A stretch of DNA of 64,000 nt from the NCBI GenBank assembly GCA_965242575.1, contig OZ251461.1, positions 1,674,001 through 1,738,000 of the forward strand, written 5' to 3'. The translations under genes were made by a program, and so were the position numbers. The number at the start of each line of letters is the position of its first letter. The stretch's first letter is position 1. Positions 51,675 through 62,400 of the stretch are shown piece by piece. The notes beneath the pieces were generated by a model that was given only the letters and a program-made list of their open reading frames with translations, was not told the DNA's origin and ran no database searches. This DNA is from JANQOH01 sp965242575. GTDB taxonomy: Bacteria > Pseudomonadota > Alphaproteobacteria > UBA7887.

Positions 51675-51971
51675 GGGATGCGGGCGGGAGCGGCAATTCC
51701 GGGAGAACCGGGACGGCGGCGGCGGCGCAGGGTCGCGCTTTGCGCGAGGCCGGCGGGACGCCGGCGCGCCCAGGGGGGATGCGGGCGGGTGCGGCGATTC
51801 CGGGAGAACCGGGACGGCGGCGGCGCGGGGTCGCGCTGCGCGCAATGCGGGCGGGACGCCGGGGCGCCCAGGGGGGATGCGGGCGGGTGCGGCGATTCCG
51901 GGAGAACCGGGACGGCGGCGGCGCGGGGTCGCGCTGCGCGCGATGCGGGCGGGACGCCGGGGCGCCCAGGG
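51675..51971. repeat. three tandem copies of a ~99 bp minisatellite
   Basis: GGGATGCGGGCGGG recurs at 51675, 51776 and 51874; units are 101, 98 and 98 bp and end near 51971. Each contains TTCCGGGAGAACCGGG, a 16-mer also found inverted at 55470-55485, so it is a dispersed motif of this genome. It lies upstream of the R-M gene. Confidence 0.75.
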
Positions 51972-52261
51972 GCGGGTCGCGGAATTCGGCGCGAATGGGC
52001 ATGGGGGGCAGTCCGCGGCCGGGATGGAAAGTCAGTCGTATCGTAACGGAATTACAAGGAGAAGGCAAGACAGGGCGGCCGGCCCGGCCCGCCGCCTGCG
52101 TCACGACTCCTCCATGATCGCCAGCCACGTCGCCAGTTCGAAGTTCTCCGCGCCCGCGGGGCGCTCCGAACGCCCGGTCAGCGCGGCGGCGCCCGGCGAC
52201 TCGCGCGCCGCTTGCGGGGACAGGGCGGGCGGCGCGACCGCGGCGGCGCAAGCGGCGGCGG
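51972..52261. other. intergenic, no gene seen
   Basis: The interval between the minisatellite and the end of the ABM monooxygenase gene contains a short A/T-richer spot near 52030-52070 that could hold a minus-strand promoter for the R-M gene; nothing else is recognisable. Confidence 0.4.
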
Positions 52262-52576
52262 TCAGGCGGCGGTCAGCACGTGGATCTTGCGGTCGGCGAT
52301 CATGTCCTTCGTTTTCGCGGCGTAGGCTTTCATGTGCGGCGCCGCGGCGTGCGCCTTGAGCGCGTCGAGGCTGGCCCACTTCTCGACCACCACGAAGGTG
52401 TCCCCGCCGAAGCGCGCCTGTAGCGGCCCCACGCCCTCGGCGTCGACGGTCGCCGTGTATTCGATGCACCCCTCCTCGGCCTTCACGGCGGGAACGTTGG
52501 CCTGGAACGCCTCGAGTATCCGCCCCCGCAACCCCGGTTTGGCGGCGATTACGGCGACGACGTGGACGGTGGACAT
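52262..52576 (-). CDS. ABM-domain putative quinol monooxygenase
   Basis: A 104-residue antibiotic-biosynthesis-monooxygenase (YgiN-like) protein. VAVIAAKPGLRGRILEAFQA, EEGCIEYTATVDAEG, TFVVVEKWASLDALKAHAAA and HMKAYAAKTKDMI cover the whole dimeric ferredoxin-like barrel. Such proteins oxidise quinols or act in stress responses; the substrate cannot be read from sequence. The ATG follows GGGGGAGAG. It is divergent from the HNH gene. Confidence 0.9.
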   Translation of the reverse strand: MSTVHVVAVIAAKPGLRGRILEAFQANVPAVKAEEGCIEYTATVDAEGVGPLQARFGGDTFVVVEKWASLDALKAHAAAPHMKAYAAKTKDMIADRKIHVLTAA

Positions 52577-52599
52577 GGGTTCTCTCCCCCGGTTCGCGG

Positions 52600-53061
52600 T
52601 TGCGCGGCGGCGACGCTACCCGCCGCCCGGCGCGGCCGCAACGGCGCAGGCTGGGGGGATGCGGGCGGCGTTCTCTTCCTGCCGCGGCGCCAGCGCAGCA
52701 CGGGGTTGCGGGCGGCGCGGGTTTCGTCGAGGCGGACGAGCGGCCCGGACAGCGCCGGCTTCGCGAACGGATCTTGCGGCTCTACGGCGGCAGATGCGCC
52801 GTCACCGGCTGCGACGCGGAGCAAATGCTGGACGCCGCGCACCTGCGGTCGTGGCGCATCGACGGCGCGGGAGTCCTGCTGCGCGCCGACATCCACCGCA
52901 TGATCGACCGCGGACTCGCGGAAATCCGCGGCGGGCGGTTTCGCCTCGTCCGCCCCGCGCCCGCCTCGGTGGCGGCGGAGTACGGGAAATACGACGGCGC
53001 GAAACTGGCGCAACCGCGCCGCGAGTCCGGGCGCCGCGCCGCGGCGCGGGGGCCCGCTTGA
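52600..53061 (+). CDS. HNH endonuclease domain protein
   Basis: A 153-codon frame whose C-terminal ~80 residues are an HNH nuclease: RCAVTGCDAEQMLDAAHLRS, then GVLLRADIHRMIDRGLAEI. The two His and the Cys pair fit the fold used by stand-alone McrA-like or restriction-associated HNH proteins. The first ~60 residues are low-complexity and the start is uncertain; a later GTG around 52718 is possible. It may be a fragment of a larger nuclease. Confidence 0.6.
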   Translation: MRGGDATRRPARPQRRRLGGCGRRSLPAAAPAQHGVAGGAGFVEADERPGQRRLRERILRLYGGRCAVTGCDAEQMLDAAHLRSWRIDGAGVLLRADIHRMIDRGLAEIRGGRFRLVRPAPASVAAEYGKYDGAKLAQPRRESGRRAAARGPA

Positions 53062-53087
53062 CAGGCCCGGCGCGCGGGGGCTAGAAG
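53058..53087 (+). promoter_or_regulatory. promoter of the CoA-binding/metY operon
   Basis: A perfect -35 TTGACA (53058-53063), an 18 bp spacer and TAGAAG (53082-53087) as -10, about 50 bases before the ATG at 53140. This is the clearest sigma-70-type promoter I found in the window. Confidence 0.6.
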
Positions 53088-53139
53088 CCTCGCGGGCGCA
53101 GGGCGCGCCGGATTCCCACCGAAAAACCGGACGGGCGAC

Positions 53140-53685
53140 ATGACCGCGATGGCGCAAGCGGCGGCGGCGGATGCGCCGGCCCGCCTGCCGCACCACGACA
53201 GCTATTCGGACGAGAAGCTGCGGCGCATCCTCGGCCGGGTGCGCACCTTCGCGATGGTGGGCGCCAGCACGCACTGGCGGCGGCCCAGCTACTACGCGAT
53301 GAAATACCTGACGGGCAAGGGCTACCGGGTGATCCCCGTCAACCCGGCGCGGGCGGGGGAGGAAATCCTCGGCGAGAAGGTGTACGCCTCCGTATCCGAC
53401 GTCCCGCACCGGCTCGACATGGTGGATATCTTCCGCACCTCGGAGGAGGCGCTGGAGATCGCGCGGGAGACGGTCGCCTGCAAGGACGACAAGGGCATCG
53501 GCGTGCTGTGGATGCAGCTGACGGTGCGCAACGACGAGGCGGCGGCGCTGGCCGAGGAGGCGGGGCTGGAGGTGGTGATGAACCGCTGCCCGAAGATCGA
53601 GTTCGGGCGGTTGTCCGGCGAGCTGGGCTGGTGCGGGATCAACTCGCGCATCGTCTCGGCGAAGACCCTGCGCCCGCCCCGCTGA
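53140..53685 (+). CDS. CoA-binding domain protein
   Basis: A 181-residue YccU-like CoA-binding protein. TFAMVGASTHWRRPSYYAMK, GYRVIPVNPARAGEEILGEK and MVDIFRTSEEALEIARE form the Rossmann fold, with VMNRCPKIEFGRL near the end. Such proteins bind CoA, perhaps as thiol carriers or regulators. The clear promoter and its place 45 bases before metY suggest an operon linked to sulfur amino-acid metabolism. Confidence 0.9.
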   Translation: MTAMAQAAAADAPARLPHHDSYSDEKLRRILGRVRTFAMVGASTHWRRPSYYAMKYLTGKGYRVIPVNPARAGEEILGEKVYASVSDVPHRLDMVDIFRTSEEALEIARETVACKDDKGIGVLWMQLTVRNDEAAALAEEAGLEVVMNRCPKIEFGRLSGELGWCGINSRIVSAKTLRPPR

Positions 53686-53730
53686 TCCGCCCGCCGCAGC
53701 CGAGGAGCCCGACATGACCGGATCGACGCC

Positions 53731-55059
53731 ATGACCGAATCGATGAAGGCCGCCGCCGCGGCCATGCACCGCGTCGAGGCCCCGCGCGAATACGGGATCG
53801 AGACGCTCGCCGTCCATGCGGGGGCGCAGCCGGACCCGCACACCGGCGCGCGGTCGACGCCGATCTACCAGACGACGTCGTTCGTGTTCGACGACGCCGA
53901 GCACGCGGCCTCGCTGTTCAATTTGCAGACCTTCGGCTTCGTCTATTCGCGCATGACCAACCCGACGGTGGCGGTGCTGGAGGAGCGCGTCGCGGCGCTG
54001 GAGGGCGGGCGCGGCGCGGTGGCGGCGGCGAGCGGCCACGCGGCGCAGTTCCTCGTCGCGGCGACGCTGATGCGCCAGGGCGACGAGTTCATCTCGTCGC
54101 GCAACCTTTACGGCGGCTCGGTGACGCAGTTCGGCGTGAGCTTCCCCAAACTCGGCTGGAAATGCCGCTTCGTCGACCCGACGGACCCGGAGAATTTCCG
54201 CGCCGCGATGACCGGCAAGGTCAAGTTCATCTTCCTCGAATGCCTCGCCAACCCCGGCGGCATCGTCATCGACATCGAGGCGGTGGCGGAGGTCGCGCGG
54301 GAGAACGGAATCCCGCTCGTCATCGACAACACCCTCGCCTCGCCCTACCTGTGCCGGCCGTTCGACTGGGGCGCCGACATCGTGGTCCATTCGACCACCA
54401 AGTTCATCGGCGGCCACGGCAACACGATGGGCGGGATCGTCGTCGAGTCGGGCCGGTTCGACTGGCGGCAGAACGACAAGTTTCCCGCCCTGAGCCAGCC
54501 CGACCCGGCGTATCACGGCCTGACCTTCGCCGAGACCTTCGGCGATTTCGGCTTCACCATGAAGGTGCGCGCGGTGGCGCTGCGCGACTACGGCCCGACC
54601 CTCTACCCCACCGCGGCGTGGAACCTGCTCCAGGGGGTGGAGACGCTGCCGCTGCGCATGGAGCGCCATTGCGCCAACGCCCTCGGCGCCGCGCGCTGGC
54701 TGGAGAAGCACCCGAAGGTGGGCTGGGTTTCGTATTCCGGCCTGGAGTCCAGCCCGTTCTACGATCTGGCGCGGAAGTACATGCCCAAGGGGGCCGGGGC
54801 GGTGTTCACCTTCGGCCTCAAGGGCGGCTACGAGGCGGGGCTGAAATTCGTCGACGCGGTGGAGATGTTCTCGCACCTCGCCAATATCGGCGACACGCGC
54901 AGCCTGATCCTGCATCCGGCCTCGACGACGCACCGCCAGCTGACCGAGGAGCAGCAGGTCGCGGCCGGCGCCGGCCCCGACGTGGTCCGGCTGTCGGTGG
55001 GCATCGAGACCCTCGACGACATCATCGCCGACCTCGAACAGGCCCTCGCCAAGGTGTGA
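53731..55059 (+). CDS. metY: O-acetylhomoserine sulfhydrylase
   Basis: A 442-residue PLP enzyme of the Cys/Met metabolism family. ETLAVHAGAQPDPHTGARS opens it, PLVIDNTLASPYLCRPFDWG precedes the cofactor lysine Lys224 (STTKFIGGHGNT), and RLSVGIETLDDIIADL closes it. It makes homocysteine from O-acetylhomoserine and sulfide (direct sulfhydrylation). Length is normal for MetY. It probably shares the promoter of the upstream CoA-binding gene. Confidence 0.95.
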   Translation: MTESMKAAAAAMHRVEAPREYGIETLAVHAGAQPDPHTGARSTPIYQTTSFVFDDAEHAASLFNLQTFGFVYSRMTNPTVAVLEERVAALEGGRGAVAAASGHAAQFLVAATLMRQGDEFISSRNLYGGSVTQFGVSFPKLGWKCRFVDPTDPENFRAAMTGKVKFIFLECLANPGGIVIDIEAVAEVARENGIPLVIDNTLASPYLCRPFDWGADIVVHSTTKFIGGHGNTMGGIVVESGRFDWRQNDKFPALSQPDPAYHGLTFAETFGDFGFTMKVRAVALRDYGPTLYPTAAWNLLQGVETLPLRMERHCANALGAARWLEKHPKVGWVSYSGLESSPFYDLARKYMPKGAGAVFTFGLKGGYEAGLKFVDAVEMFSHLANIGDTRSLILHPASTTHRQLTEEQQVAAGAGPDVVRLSVGIETLDDIIADLEQALAKV

Positions 55060-55711
55060 CGCCGGTCGACTCCGAAACCGGTCCGCGGCCCGGAGGATAA
55101 CGCCCCGAGCCTCCGACGGCGCCGGGCCGGGCGGGGCGGACCATGGTCCTCTCCCGCAAGGCCCGCGAACGCGCTTTAATGGGGAGGCGATCCGGATGCC
55201 CCAAGGGGCCCGTCGGCGCGCGGCCTCTCCCGGAATCCCGAAGCGCAATTCGCGAGGCGTCCGCATGGCCCGGTCCCGCCCCACCGATCTCCCCGGGACC
55301 GCCGGCGTCCTCGCCGGCGTCGTCGATGACGACGCGCAGCCCCGCCCGGTTGTCCCGGATCTCCCGGAACTCCCCCGTCCCGGACGCCCGCCCGCCTCGC
55401 GTCCCGCAAATCCCGGAATTGCGAATCCCGCAATCCCGGATCCGGGCGCTCCGCCGGCGCGCCGCCCCGCCCGGTTCTCCCGGAACCCCGGAGCGTCGAC
55501 GCCGACGACCCGGTCTCGGCTCCGATGGGCGGCCGCGCCGCGCCGCGCCGGGCCGGCTCGACCGCGCCCGGGCGATTCGCCGCCGCCGGGCGCCGCCGCC
55601 GGGGCGCGGCGGGGCGCGCGGCAAGGCGGCGCTTGGCGGCGGGCGGCGCGCTGACTTTCGCCGCCGGACGTGGGAACCTGTCGCCGCGACCGTCCCCCGG
55701 CGAGGCCGTCC
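55060..55711. other. intergenic with scattered TCCCGGAA motifs
   Basis: About 650 bases without a credible gene. It is rich in TCCCGGAA-type words, including CCCGGTTCTCCCGGAA at 55470-55485 shared in inverse with the minisatellite near 51.7 kb. Open frames across it reflect base composition. Confidence 0.6.
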
Positions 55712-58700
55712 ATGGCGCATGCCGATTTCGTCCACCTCCGCGTCCACACCGCCTATTCGCTGTCGCGCGGCGCGATCAAGGCGTCTGAACTCCCGGAGCT
55801 CTGCCGCGAACGCCGGATGCCGGCGGTGGCGATCACCGACACCGGCAACCTGTTCGGCGCGGTGGAGCTCTCGCGCCGCTGCGCCGCCGCCGGCGTCCAG
55901 CCGATCATAGGCTGCGAATTGGGCCTCGACGCCGAAGGCGGCGGCGGCGGCCGCGACGGCCCGGACCGGCCCGACCGCCTCGTCCTGCTGGCGCAGAACG
56001 AGGCCGGCTACCGCAACCTCATCGCGCTCTCCAGCGCCGGCTATCTCGACGCCGATACGCAGGAGCCGAGCGTGGGGTGGGAGGCGCTGGCGGCGCGCGC
56101 CGACGGGCTGGTCGCGCTCGCCGGCGGCGCCGGCGGGCCGGTGGGGCGGCCGCTCGCCGAGGGCCGCCCGGACGCCGCCCGGCGGCGCCTGGAGGCGCTG
56201 GCGGAGGCGTTCCCCGGCCGCCTCTACGTCGAGCTCCAGCGCCACGGACTGGAGGAGGAGAAGGCGGTCGAGGAGGGCCTCCTCGCGCTCGCCCACGAGG
56301 CCGGGCTGCCGCTCGTCGCGACCAACGACGCCTATTTCGCCTCCGCCGAGATGCACGAGGCGCACGACGCGCTGCTGTGCATAGCCCACGGCGCCTACGT
56401 CTCGCAGGCCGACCGCCCGCGCATGTCGCCGGAGCACCGGTTCAAGGACGCCGCCGAGATGCGCGCGGCGTTCGCCGACCTGCCGGAGGCGGCGGACAAC
56501 ACGCTGGAGATCGCCCGGCGCTGCGCGTTCCGGGTCGAACCGCGCCCGCCGCTCCTGCCCGGGGCGCCCCGGCTGGGGGCGCACGCCAGCGAGGCGGACA
56601 TGCTGCGGAGCAAGGCGGAGGCGGGACTCGCCCGGCGCCTCGCCGCCGACCCGCCCGAAGACCCGGCGCCCTACCGCGAAAGGCTGGACTACGAACTCGG
56701 CGTCATCGTCGACATGGGGTTCGCGGGCTACTTCCTCATCGTCGCCGACTTCGTCCAGTGGGCGAAGGCGCAGGGGATCGCCGTCGGCCCGGGGCGCGGC
56801 TCGGGGGCGGGCTCGGTCGCGTCGTGGGCGCTCGCAATCACCGACCTGGACCCGCTGCGCTTCGGGCTGCTGTTCGAGCGCTTCCTCAACCCCGACCGCG
56901 TGTCGATGCCCGATTTCGACATCGACTTCTGCCAGGAGCGCCGCGACGAGGTGATCCGCTACGTCCAGCGCGAATACGGCGCCGACCGGGTGGCCCAGAT
57001 CGTCGCCCTCGGCAAATTGCAGGCGCGCGCCGCGGTGCGCGACGTGGGCCGGGTGCTCGAAATGCCCTACGGCCAGGTCGACCGGCTGAGCAAGACGATC
57101 CCCTACAACCCGGCCAATCCGGTCGGCCTCGAGGAGGCCATCGCCGCCGACCCGCGCCTGCGCGAGGCGCGCGACGAAGACCCCGAGGTCGCCCGCCTGC
57201 TGCGGATCGCGCTGCGGCTGGAGGGCCTCTACCGCCACGCCTCGACCCACGCGGCGGGGGTGGTGATCGGCGACCGCCCGCTCGACTCCCTCGTCCCGCT
57301 CTACCGCGACCCGCGCTCCGACCTGCCGGTCACGCAGTTCAACATGAAGGACGTGGAGCAGGTCGGCCTGGTCAAGTTCGACTTCCTGGGCCTCAAGACC
57401 CTGACCGCGCTCCAGCGGACGACGGAGATGCTGGCCGCGCGCGGAATCGCGGTCGACCTGGCGCGGCTGCCGCTCGACGACGCGCGGACCTACGAGATGC
57501 TCAGCCGCGGCGACACGGTCGGCGTGTTCCAGTTCGAGAGTCCGGGGATGCGCAGCCTGCTGCGCGAGGCGGGGGCGAGCCGGTTCGAGGACCTGGTGGC
57601 GCTGGTGGCGCTCTTCCGCCCCGGCCCGATGGAGAACATCCCGAAATACGTCGCCTGCAAGCACGGGCGCGAGGAGCCCGAATTCCTCCACGAGACCATC
57701 GCGCCGGTCGTCGCCGACACCTACGGGGTGATTATCTACCAGGAGCAGGTGATGCGGATCGCCCAGGTCTTCGCCGGCTACACGCTGGGGCAGGCCGACC
57801 TGCTGCGCCGCGCGATGGGCAAGAAGATCAAGGCGGAGATGGCGGCGCAGCGCGAGACCTTCGTCGCCGGCGCCATGGCGCGCGGCGTCGACCGCTCCCG
57901 CGCCTCCTACGTCTTCGACCTGGTGGACAAGTTCGCCGGCTACGGCTTCAACAAGGCGCATTCGGCGGGCTACGCGCTGATCGCCTACCGGACCGCCTGG
58001 CTGAAGGCCAACCATCCCGTCGAATTCCTCGCCGCGTCGATGAGCCTGGACCGCGGCGCCACCGACAAGCTGAACGTCTTCCGCCAGGAGCTCGGGCGGC
58101 TCGGCGTGGAGCTGCGCCCGCCGGACGCGAACGCCTCCGGCGCGGACTTCACGGTGGAGTACGACGCCGAGGGGCGGGGCGCCGTCCGCTACGCGCTGGC
58201 GGCGGTGCGCAACGTCGGCGCCCAGGCGATGGCGAACGTCGTCGCCGAGCGGGAGAAGGGCGGCCCGTTCGCGGACCTGTTCGACTTCGCCGGCCGCCTC
58301 GACCCCGGCTGGATCAACAAGCGCCAGATCGAGAACCTCGCCAAGGCCGGCGCGTTCGACGCGATCGCCCCCAACCGCCGCCAGGCGGCGGAGGCCGCCG
58401 ACCTGCTCGCGCGCCACGCCGGCCTGCGCGGCGACGAACGCGCCAGCGGCCAGGAGAACCTGTTCGGAGAGGCGGTGGAGGACGCGCCCACCCCGCCGCT
58501 TCCGGCGGTGGACGACTGGCCGGAGGCGGACCGCCTGGGGCGCGAGTTCGAGGCGCTCGGCTTCTACCTGTCGGCGCATCCGCTGGACGCCTACGCCGAC
58601 AGCCTGCGGCGGATGGAGGTGGCGAGTTTCGCGGAGCTGGCGGCGGACGGCGCGGCGCGCGCCGTCCTCGCCGGCGTCGCGATGGGCCGGCGCGAGCGCA

Positions 58701-59146
58701 ACTCGCGCCGCGGCCGCGCCGTGTTCCTCCAGATGAGCGACCGGAGCGGCCTGTTCGAGGTCGGCGTGTTCCCCGAATGCAAGGTCGACCGGGACCTGCT
58801 CGAGCCCGGGCGCATGCTGCTCGTCGCCGCCTCGGTCCAGCGCGAGGAGGAGCGGGTGCGGGTCACGGCGCAGCGGATCGAGTCGCTGGACGAGCACGCG
58901 GCGCGGAGTTGCGGCGGCTTCAGGGTGTTCCTCGCCGGCGACGTGGCCCTGCCGGCGCTGCGGGCGGTGGTCGACCGCGAGCGCGGGCGCGGCCCCGGCC
59001 ACGGCCGCCTGACTCTGGTCGCGCCCTTCGGCGACGGCGCCGGCGAGGTGGAGATCGCGCTCGACGGCGATTATCTCGCCTCCCCCGCCGCCCGCGCCGC
59101 GCTCAAATCGGTCCCCGGTGTGCGCGACGTCCACGCCGCGAAGTAG
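55712..59146 (+). CDS. dnaE: DNA polymerase III subunit alpha
   Basis: A 1144-residue replicative polymerase. The N-terminal PHP domain (FVHLRVHTAYSLSRGAIKAS, VAITDTGNLFGAVE) is followed by the PolIIIA core with VGPGRGSGAGSVASWAL and the catalytic PDFDIDFC (Asp ~401 and 403). The helix-hairpin-helix region and C-terminal OB domain are complete, and the last ~150 residues are intact. The start at 55712 fits the family N-terminus. Core chromosomal gene, used as evidence that this end of the window is chromosome. Confidence 0.97.
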   Translation: MAHADFVHLRVHTAYSLSRGAIKASELPELCRERRMPAVAITDTGNLFGAVELSRRCAAAGVQPIIGCELGLDAEGGGGGRDGPDRPDRLVLLAQNEAGYRNLIALSSAGYLDADTQEPSVGWEALAARADGLVALAGGAGGPVGRPLAEGRPDAARRRLEALAEAFPGRLYVELQRHGLEEEKAVEEGLLALAHEAGLPLVATNDAYFASAEMHEAHDALLCIAHGAYVSQADRPRMSPEHRFKDAAEMRAAFADLPEAADNTLEIARRCAFRVEPRPPLLPGAPRLGAHASEADMLRSKAEAGLARRLAADPPEDPAPYRERLDYELGVIVDMGFAGYFLIVADFVQWAKAQGIAVGPGRGSGAGSVASWALAITDLDPLRFGLLFERFLNPDRVSMPDFDIDFCQERRDEVIRYVQREYGADRVAQIVALGKLQARAAVRDVGRVLEMPYGQVDRLSKTIPYNPANPVGLEEAIAADPRLREARDEDPEVARLLRIALRLEGLYRHASTHAAGVVIGDRPLDSLVPLYRDPRSDLPVTQFNMKDVEQVGLVKFDFLGLKTLTALQRTTEMLAARGIAVDLARLPLDDARTYEMLSRGDTVGVFQFESPGMRSLLREAGASRFEDLVALVALFRPGPMENIPKYVACKHGREEPEFLHETIAPVVADTYGVIIYQEQVMRIAQVFAGYTLGQADLLRRAMGKKIKAEMAAQRETFVAGAMARGVDRSRASYVFDLVDKFAGYGFNKAHSAGYALIAYRTAWLKANHPVEFLAASMSLDRGATDKLNVFRQELGRLGVELRPPDANASGADFTVEYDAEGRGAVRYALAAVRNVGAQAMANVVAEREKGGPFADLFDFAGRLDPGWINKRQIENLAKAGAFDAIAPNRRQAAEAADLLARHAGLRGDERASGQENLFGEAVEDAPTPPLPAVDDWPEADRLGREFEALGFYLSAHPLDAYADSLRRMEVASFAELAADGAARAVLAGVAMGRRERNSRRGRAVFLQMSDRSGLFEVGVFPECKVDRDLLEPGRMLLVAASVQREEERVRVTAQRIESLDEHAARSCGGFRVFLAGDVALPALRAVVDRERGRGPGHGRLTLVAPFGDGAGEVEIALDGDYLASPAARAALKSVPGVRDVHAAK

Positions 59147-59260
59147 TGCGCCCGCCGCCGCGCGGGCACGGGGGCGCGAACGGGGCGGCGCCGTAATTTT
59201 TCGGCCGAGGCGAGAAAGGGGTTGACTCCGCCCGGGCGGCGGTGGTAAAATGAGTTCTGT

Positions 59261-59338
59261 CGCGGGGCCTCTTCGCGGGGCCTCTTCGCGGGGCCTCTTC
59301 GCGGGGCCTCTTCGCGGGGCCTCTTCGCGGGGCCTCTT
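59261..59338. repeat. six perfect 13 bp tandem repeats
   Basis: CGCGGGGCCTCTT is repeated six times without error, ~100 bases before the autotransporter start. Perfect short repeats upstream of a surface-protein gene are candidates for slippage-driven expression change; 13 is not a multiple of 3 and the tract lies outside coding sequence. Confidence 0.9.
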
Positions 59339-59441
59339 ATGAAGTGAGGGAGGCGCGCCATGTCCGATTCGTTCGCTCTTCGACCATGAGAAATCCGGGG
59401 TAGCGCCGTATCGGTCCCCGCAAGGGGCGAAGCCTGTCACG

Positions 59442-62400
59442 ATGCGAACCTTGTTCACGAAGACTGTCCTGCTTCCGATGGCGGCGGCGATCGCCATCGG
59501 GGTGTCGGCCTGCGGCGGTGGCGGGGGCGGCGGCGGCCAGCCCGCGCCGCCCTCGTCTCCGCCGCCCGACCGGGGGGCGGACCCGGCGGCGCCCGCGCCG
59601 CCGCCGCCCGATCCGGGCGCGGACCCGGCGCCGCCAGCGCCGCCGCCGCCCGATCCGGGCGCGGACCCGGCGCCGCCAGCGCCGCCGCCGCCCGGCCCGG
59701 CGCCGACCTCGCCTCCCTCCCCGCGCAACGCGCCGCCGATAGCCGACGCCGGAGAAGACGTCACGACCTTCCCGACCGCCACGGTGAGGCTGGACGGGAG
59801 CGGGAGCTGGGACCCGGAGGGCGAGACGCTGACCTACGCGTGGCAGTACGGCGGCGTCGGCAGCGGTTGGGAGAGTACGCTGAGCGACAGGTCCGCCTCC
59901 AGGCCAACCTTCACTGCGCCGTGGCTCCAAGTCGTCTCCGGCGACACCAGGATCGTCCGGGCGGTCTGGGTACTGACGGTGACCGACCCCGGCGGCGCGA
60001 CGGCGACCGACACGGTGACGGTCACGATAATCGCCCACGAACGCCCCACCGCGAACGCCGGAGACGACTTCACGGCCACCGAGGGCTACGTGGCGACTCT
60101 CGACGGGAGGGGATCGAGGACGGACGAGGGCTTGTCGATGGGCTACGAGTGGACGCAGACCGGCGGGACGACGACGGTGGCGTTGAGTCCCGTGCCGCCG
60201 CTCCAAGCGGTCTTCACCGCGCCGCAGGTGACGGGGAGCGCGGCGTTGACGTTCGCACTGACCGTAACCGAGTCCGATGGCGATTCGGCGACCGATAGCG
60301 TGACGGTCACGGTGCAGGACAACGCCGCGCCGACTGCGAACGCCGGAAGCGACTTCACCGTCCTCGGAGGCTACACGGCGACGCTGGACGGGAGCGCGAG
60401 CTCGGACCCCGAAAACGGGACGCTGACCTACGCCTGGGCGCAGACCGGCGGGACGCAGTCGGTGACGTTGACCGGCGCGTCCACCTCCGCGCCGACCTTC
60501 ACCGCGCCGCAAGTGACGGGGAATACGGCGTTGACGTTCACGCTGACGGTGACCGACCCCGGCGGCCAGTCGGCGACCGACACCGTGACGGTCACGGTGC
60601 AGAACAACGCCGCGCCCACCGCCGACGCCGGAGGCGACGTCACGACCGCCGGAGACTACCCGGTAACGCTCGACGGGAGTGCGAGTTCGGACCCCGAACA
60701 CGGGACGCTGACCTACGCCTGGGCGCAGACCGGCGGGTCCCCGACGGTGACGTTGGACGGCGAGTCCACCTCCGCGCCGACCTTCACTGCGCCGCAAGTG
60801 ACGGCGAACGCGGCGTTGACGTTCACGCTGACGGTGACCGACCCCGGCGGCCAGTCGGCGACCGATAGCGTTACGGTCACGGTGAAGAGCGTCAACGACG
60901 CGCCGACCGCGAACGCCGGGAGCGACTTCGCCGTCAGCGACGGCGACACGGCGACGCTCGACGGGAGCGCGAGTTCGGACCCCGAAAACGGGGACCTGAC
61001 CTACGCCTGGAGGCAGAGCGCAGGGACGTCTTCGGTGACGTTGGACGGCGAGTCCACCTCCGCGCCGTCTTTCGCCGCGCCGCAACTCTCCGCGAACGCC
61101 AGCCTGACCTTCGAGTTGACCGTGACCGACCCCGGCGGCGCGTCGGCGACGGATACGGTGACGGTCACGGTGACCGCCGACGACGACGCGCCGACCGCGA
61201 ACGCCGGGGACGACTTCACGACCTATGAAGGCGACATGGCGGCGCTCGACGGGAGCGCGGGCGGGGTGGACCCCGGCGACGGGCCGGCGGCCTTCGCGTG
61301 GGCGCAGACCGGCGGGTCGCCATCGGTGATGCTGGCCGGCGCGAGCACGGCGACCCCGACCTTCACCGCGCCGCAAGTGGCGGCGGACGCGGAGTTGGCG
61401 TTCACGCTGACGGTGTCCGACGCCACCGGCCAGTCGGCGACCGATAGCGTGACGGTCACGGTGGGGAACGTCCGCCCGGCCGGCGCCGCGGTCCGGACGC
61501 CGGGCTCGGGCGAGACGCTGGAGCCCGCGACGGCGAAGAGCGCGGCGAGTTCGTGGGAGACCGCGGAATACACCGCCTCCGTCGGGTTGCCGTTGATAAA
61601 CGCCAGCATGGGCTATGCGGCGCGCACCACGGGCAATCCGGGCGGCGGCGGCATAACCGTCGCCGTCATAGACCTTGAAGAGGTCGACACCGATCATCGC
61701 GACCTGGCGGGAGCGACCGTAATCGACACCGGCGCCGAAATTATCGACGACAATCATGGAACGATTGTCGCCGGGCCCGTCTCCGCCCGGCGCGACGGCA
61801 TCGGCATGCATGGGGTCGCCTACAACGCGAATATCGTGCATATGTCGCAGGGAATTTGGGACGCTTCCTTCAGAGCCGCCTTCGCGTCGGTGGCGGGCGT
61901 GTCATACACCCACCAGGCTGACGTTGAGGGCGTCGCCCGCACCTGGACGGCCGATCCCGCGGGCAGTTCCCACATCGCGGTCATCTCGTACAGCCACACG
62001 GAAGTACCGCGCGTTGTCCAAGACCACATCGCGGACTCCGTGCGGCTGGCGACCGGGCGGGGCCGGATCGTCGTCGCGAGCGTGGGAAACATCGGCGGCT
62101 CGGAGCCGCGGGGTTGGCCGGCCAGGGCGTTCGCGGACGAGGGGATCGCCGGGTTCGCCATCGCGGCCTCGGCCTTGAACGCGGACGGCACGGGCCAAGC
62201 GCCTTGGGCCAACCGATGCGGCGCGGTCAAGCAGTATTGCCTGATGGCGCCGGGGACGAACATCTACACGACCCAGAAGATACCCGCGGGCGCCAACCCG
62301 GGCGTGCGCGCCTACACGACGACGTCCGGCACGTCTTTGTCCGCCCCCTACATAGCCGGCGCGGCGGCGGTGGTGTGGGCGGCGTTCCCCAACAAGACCG

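Noticed and set aside
53088..53139. Possible SAM-type riboswitch in the leader before the CoA-binding/metY operon
   Set aside because: The leader is only about 50 bases and I could not fit it to a known SAM aptamer.
52549..59782. Very long minus-strand frames (about 1066 and 1586 codons) opposite metY and dnaE
   Set aside because: They mirror well-identified genes on the plus strand in GC-rich DNA, are Arg/Ala/Pro-rich and match no family.
59337..61841. 834-codon minus-strand frame opposite the autotransporter
   Set aside because: Its repeats arise from the PKD-encoding DNA read backwards, with no independent coding signals.
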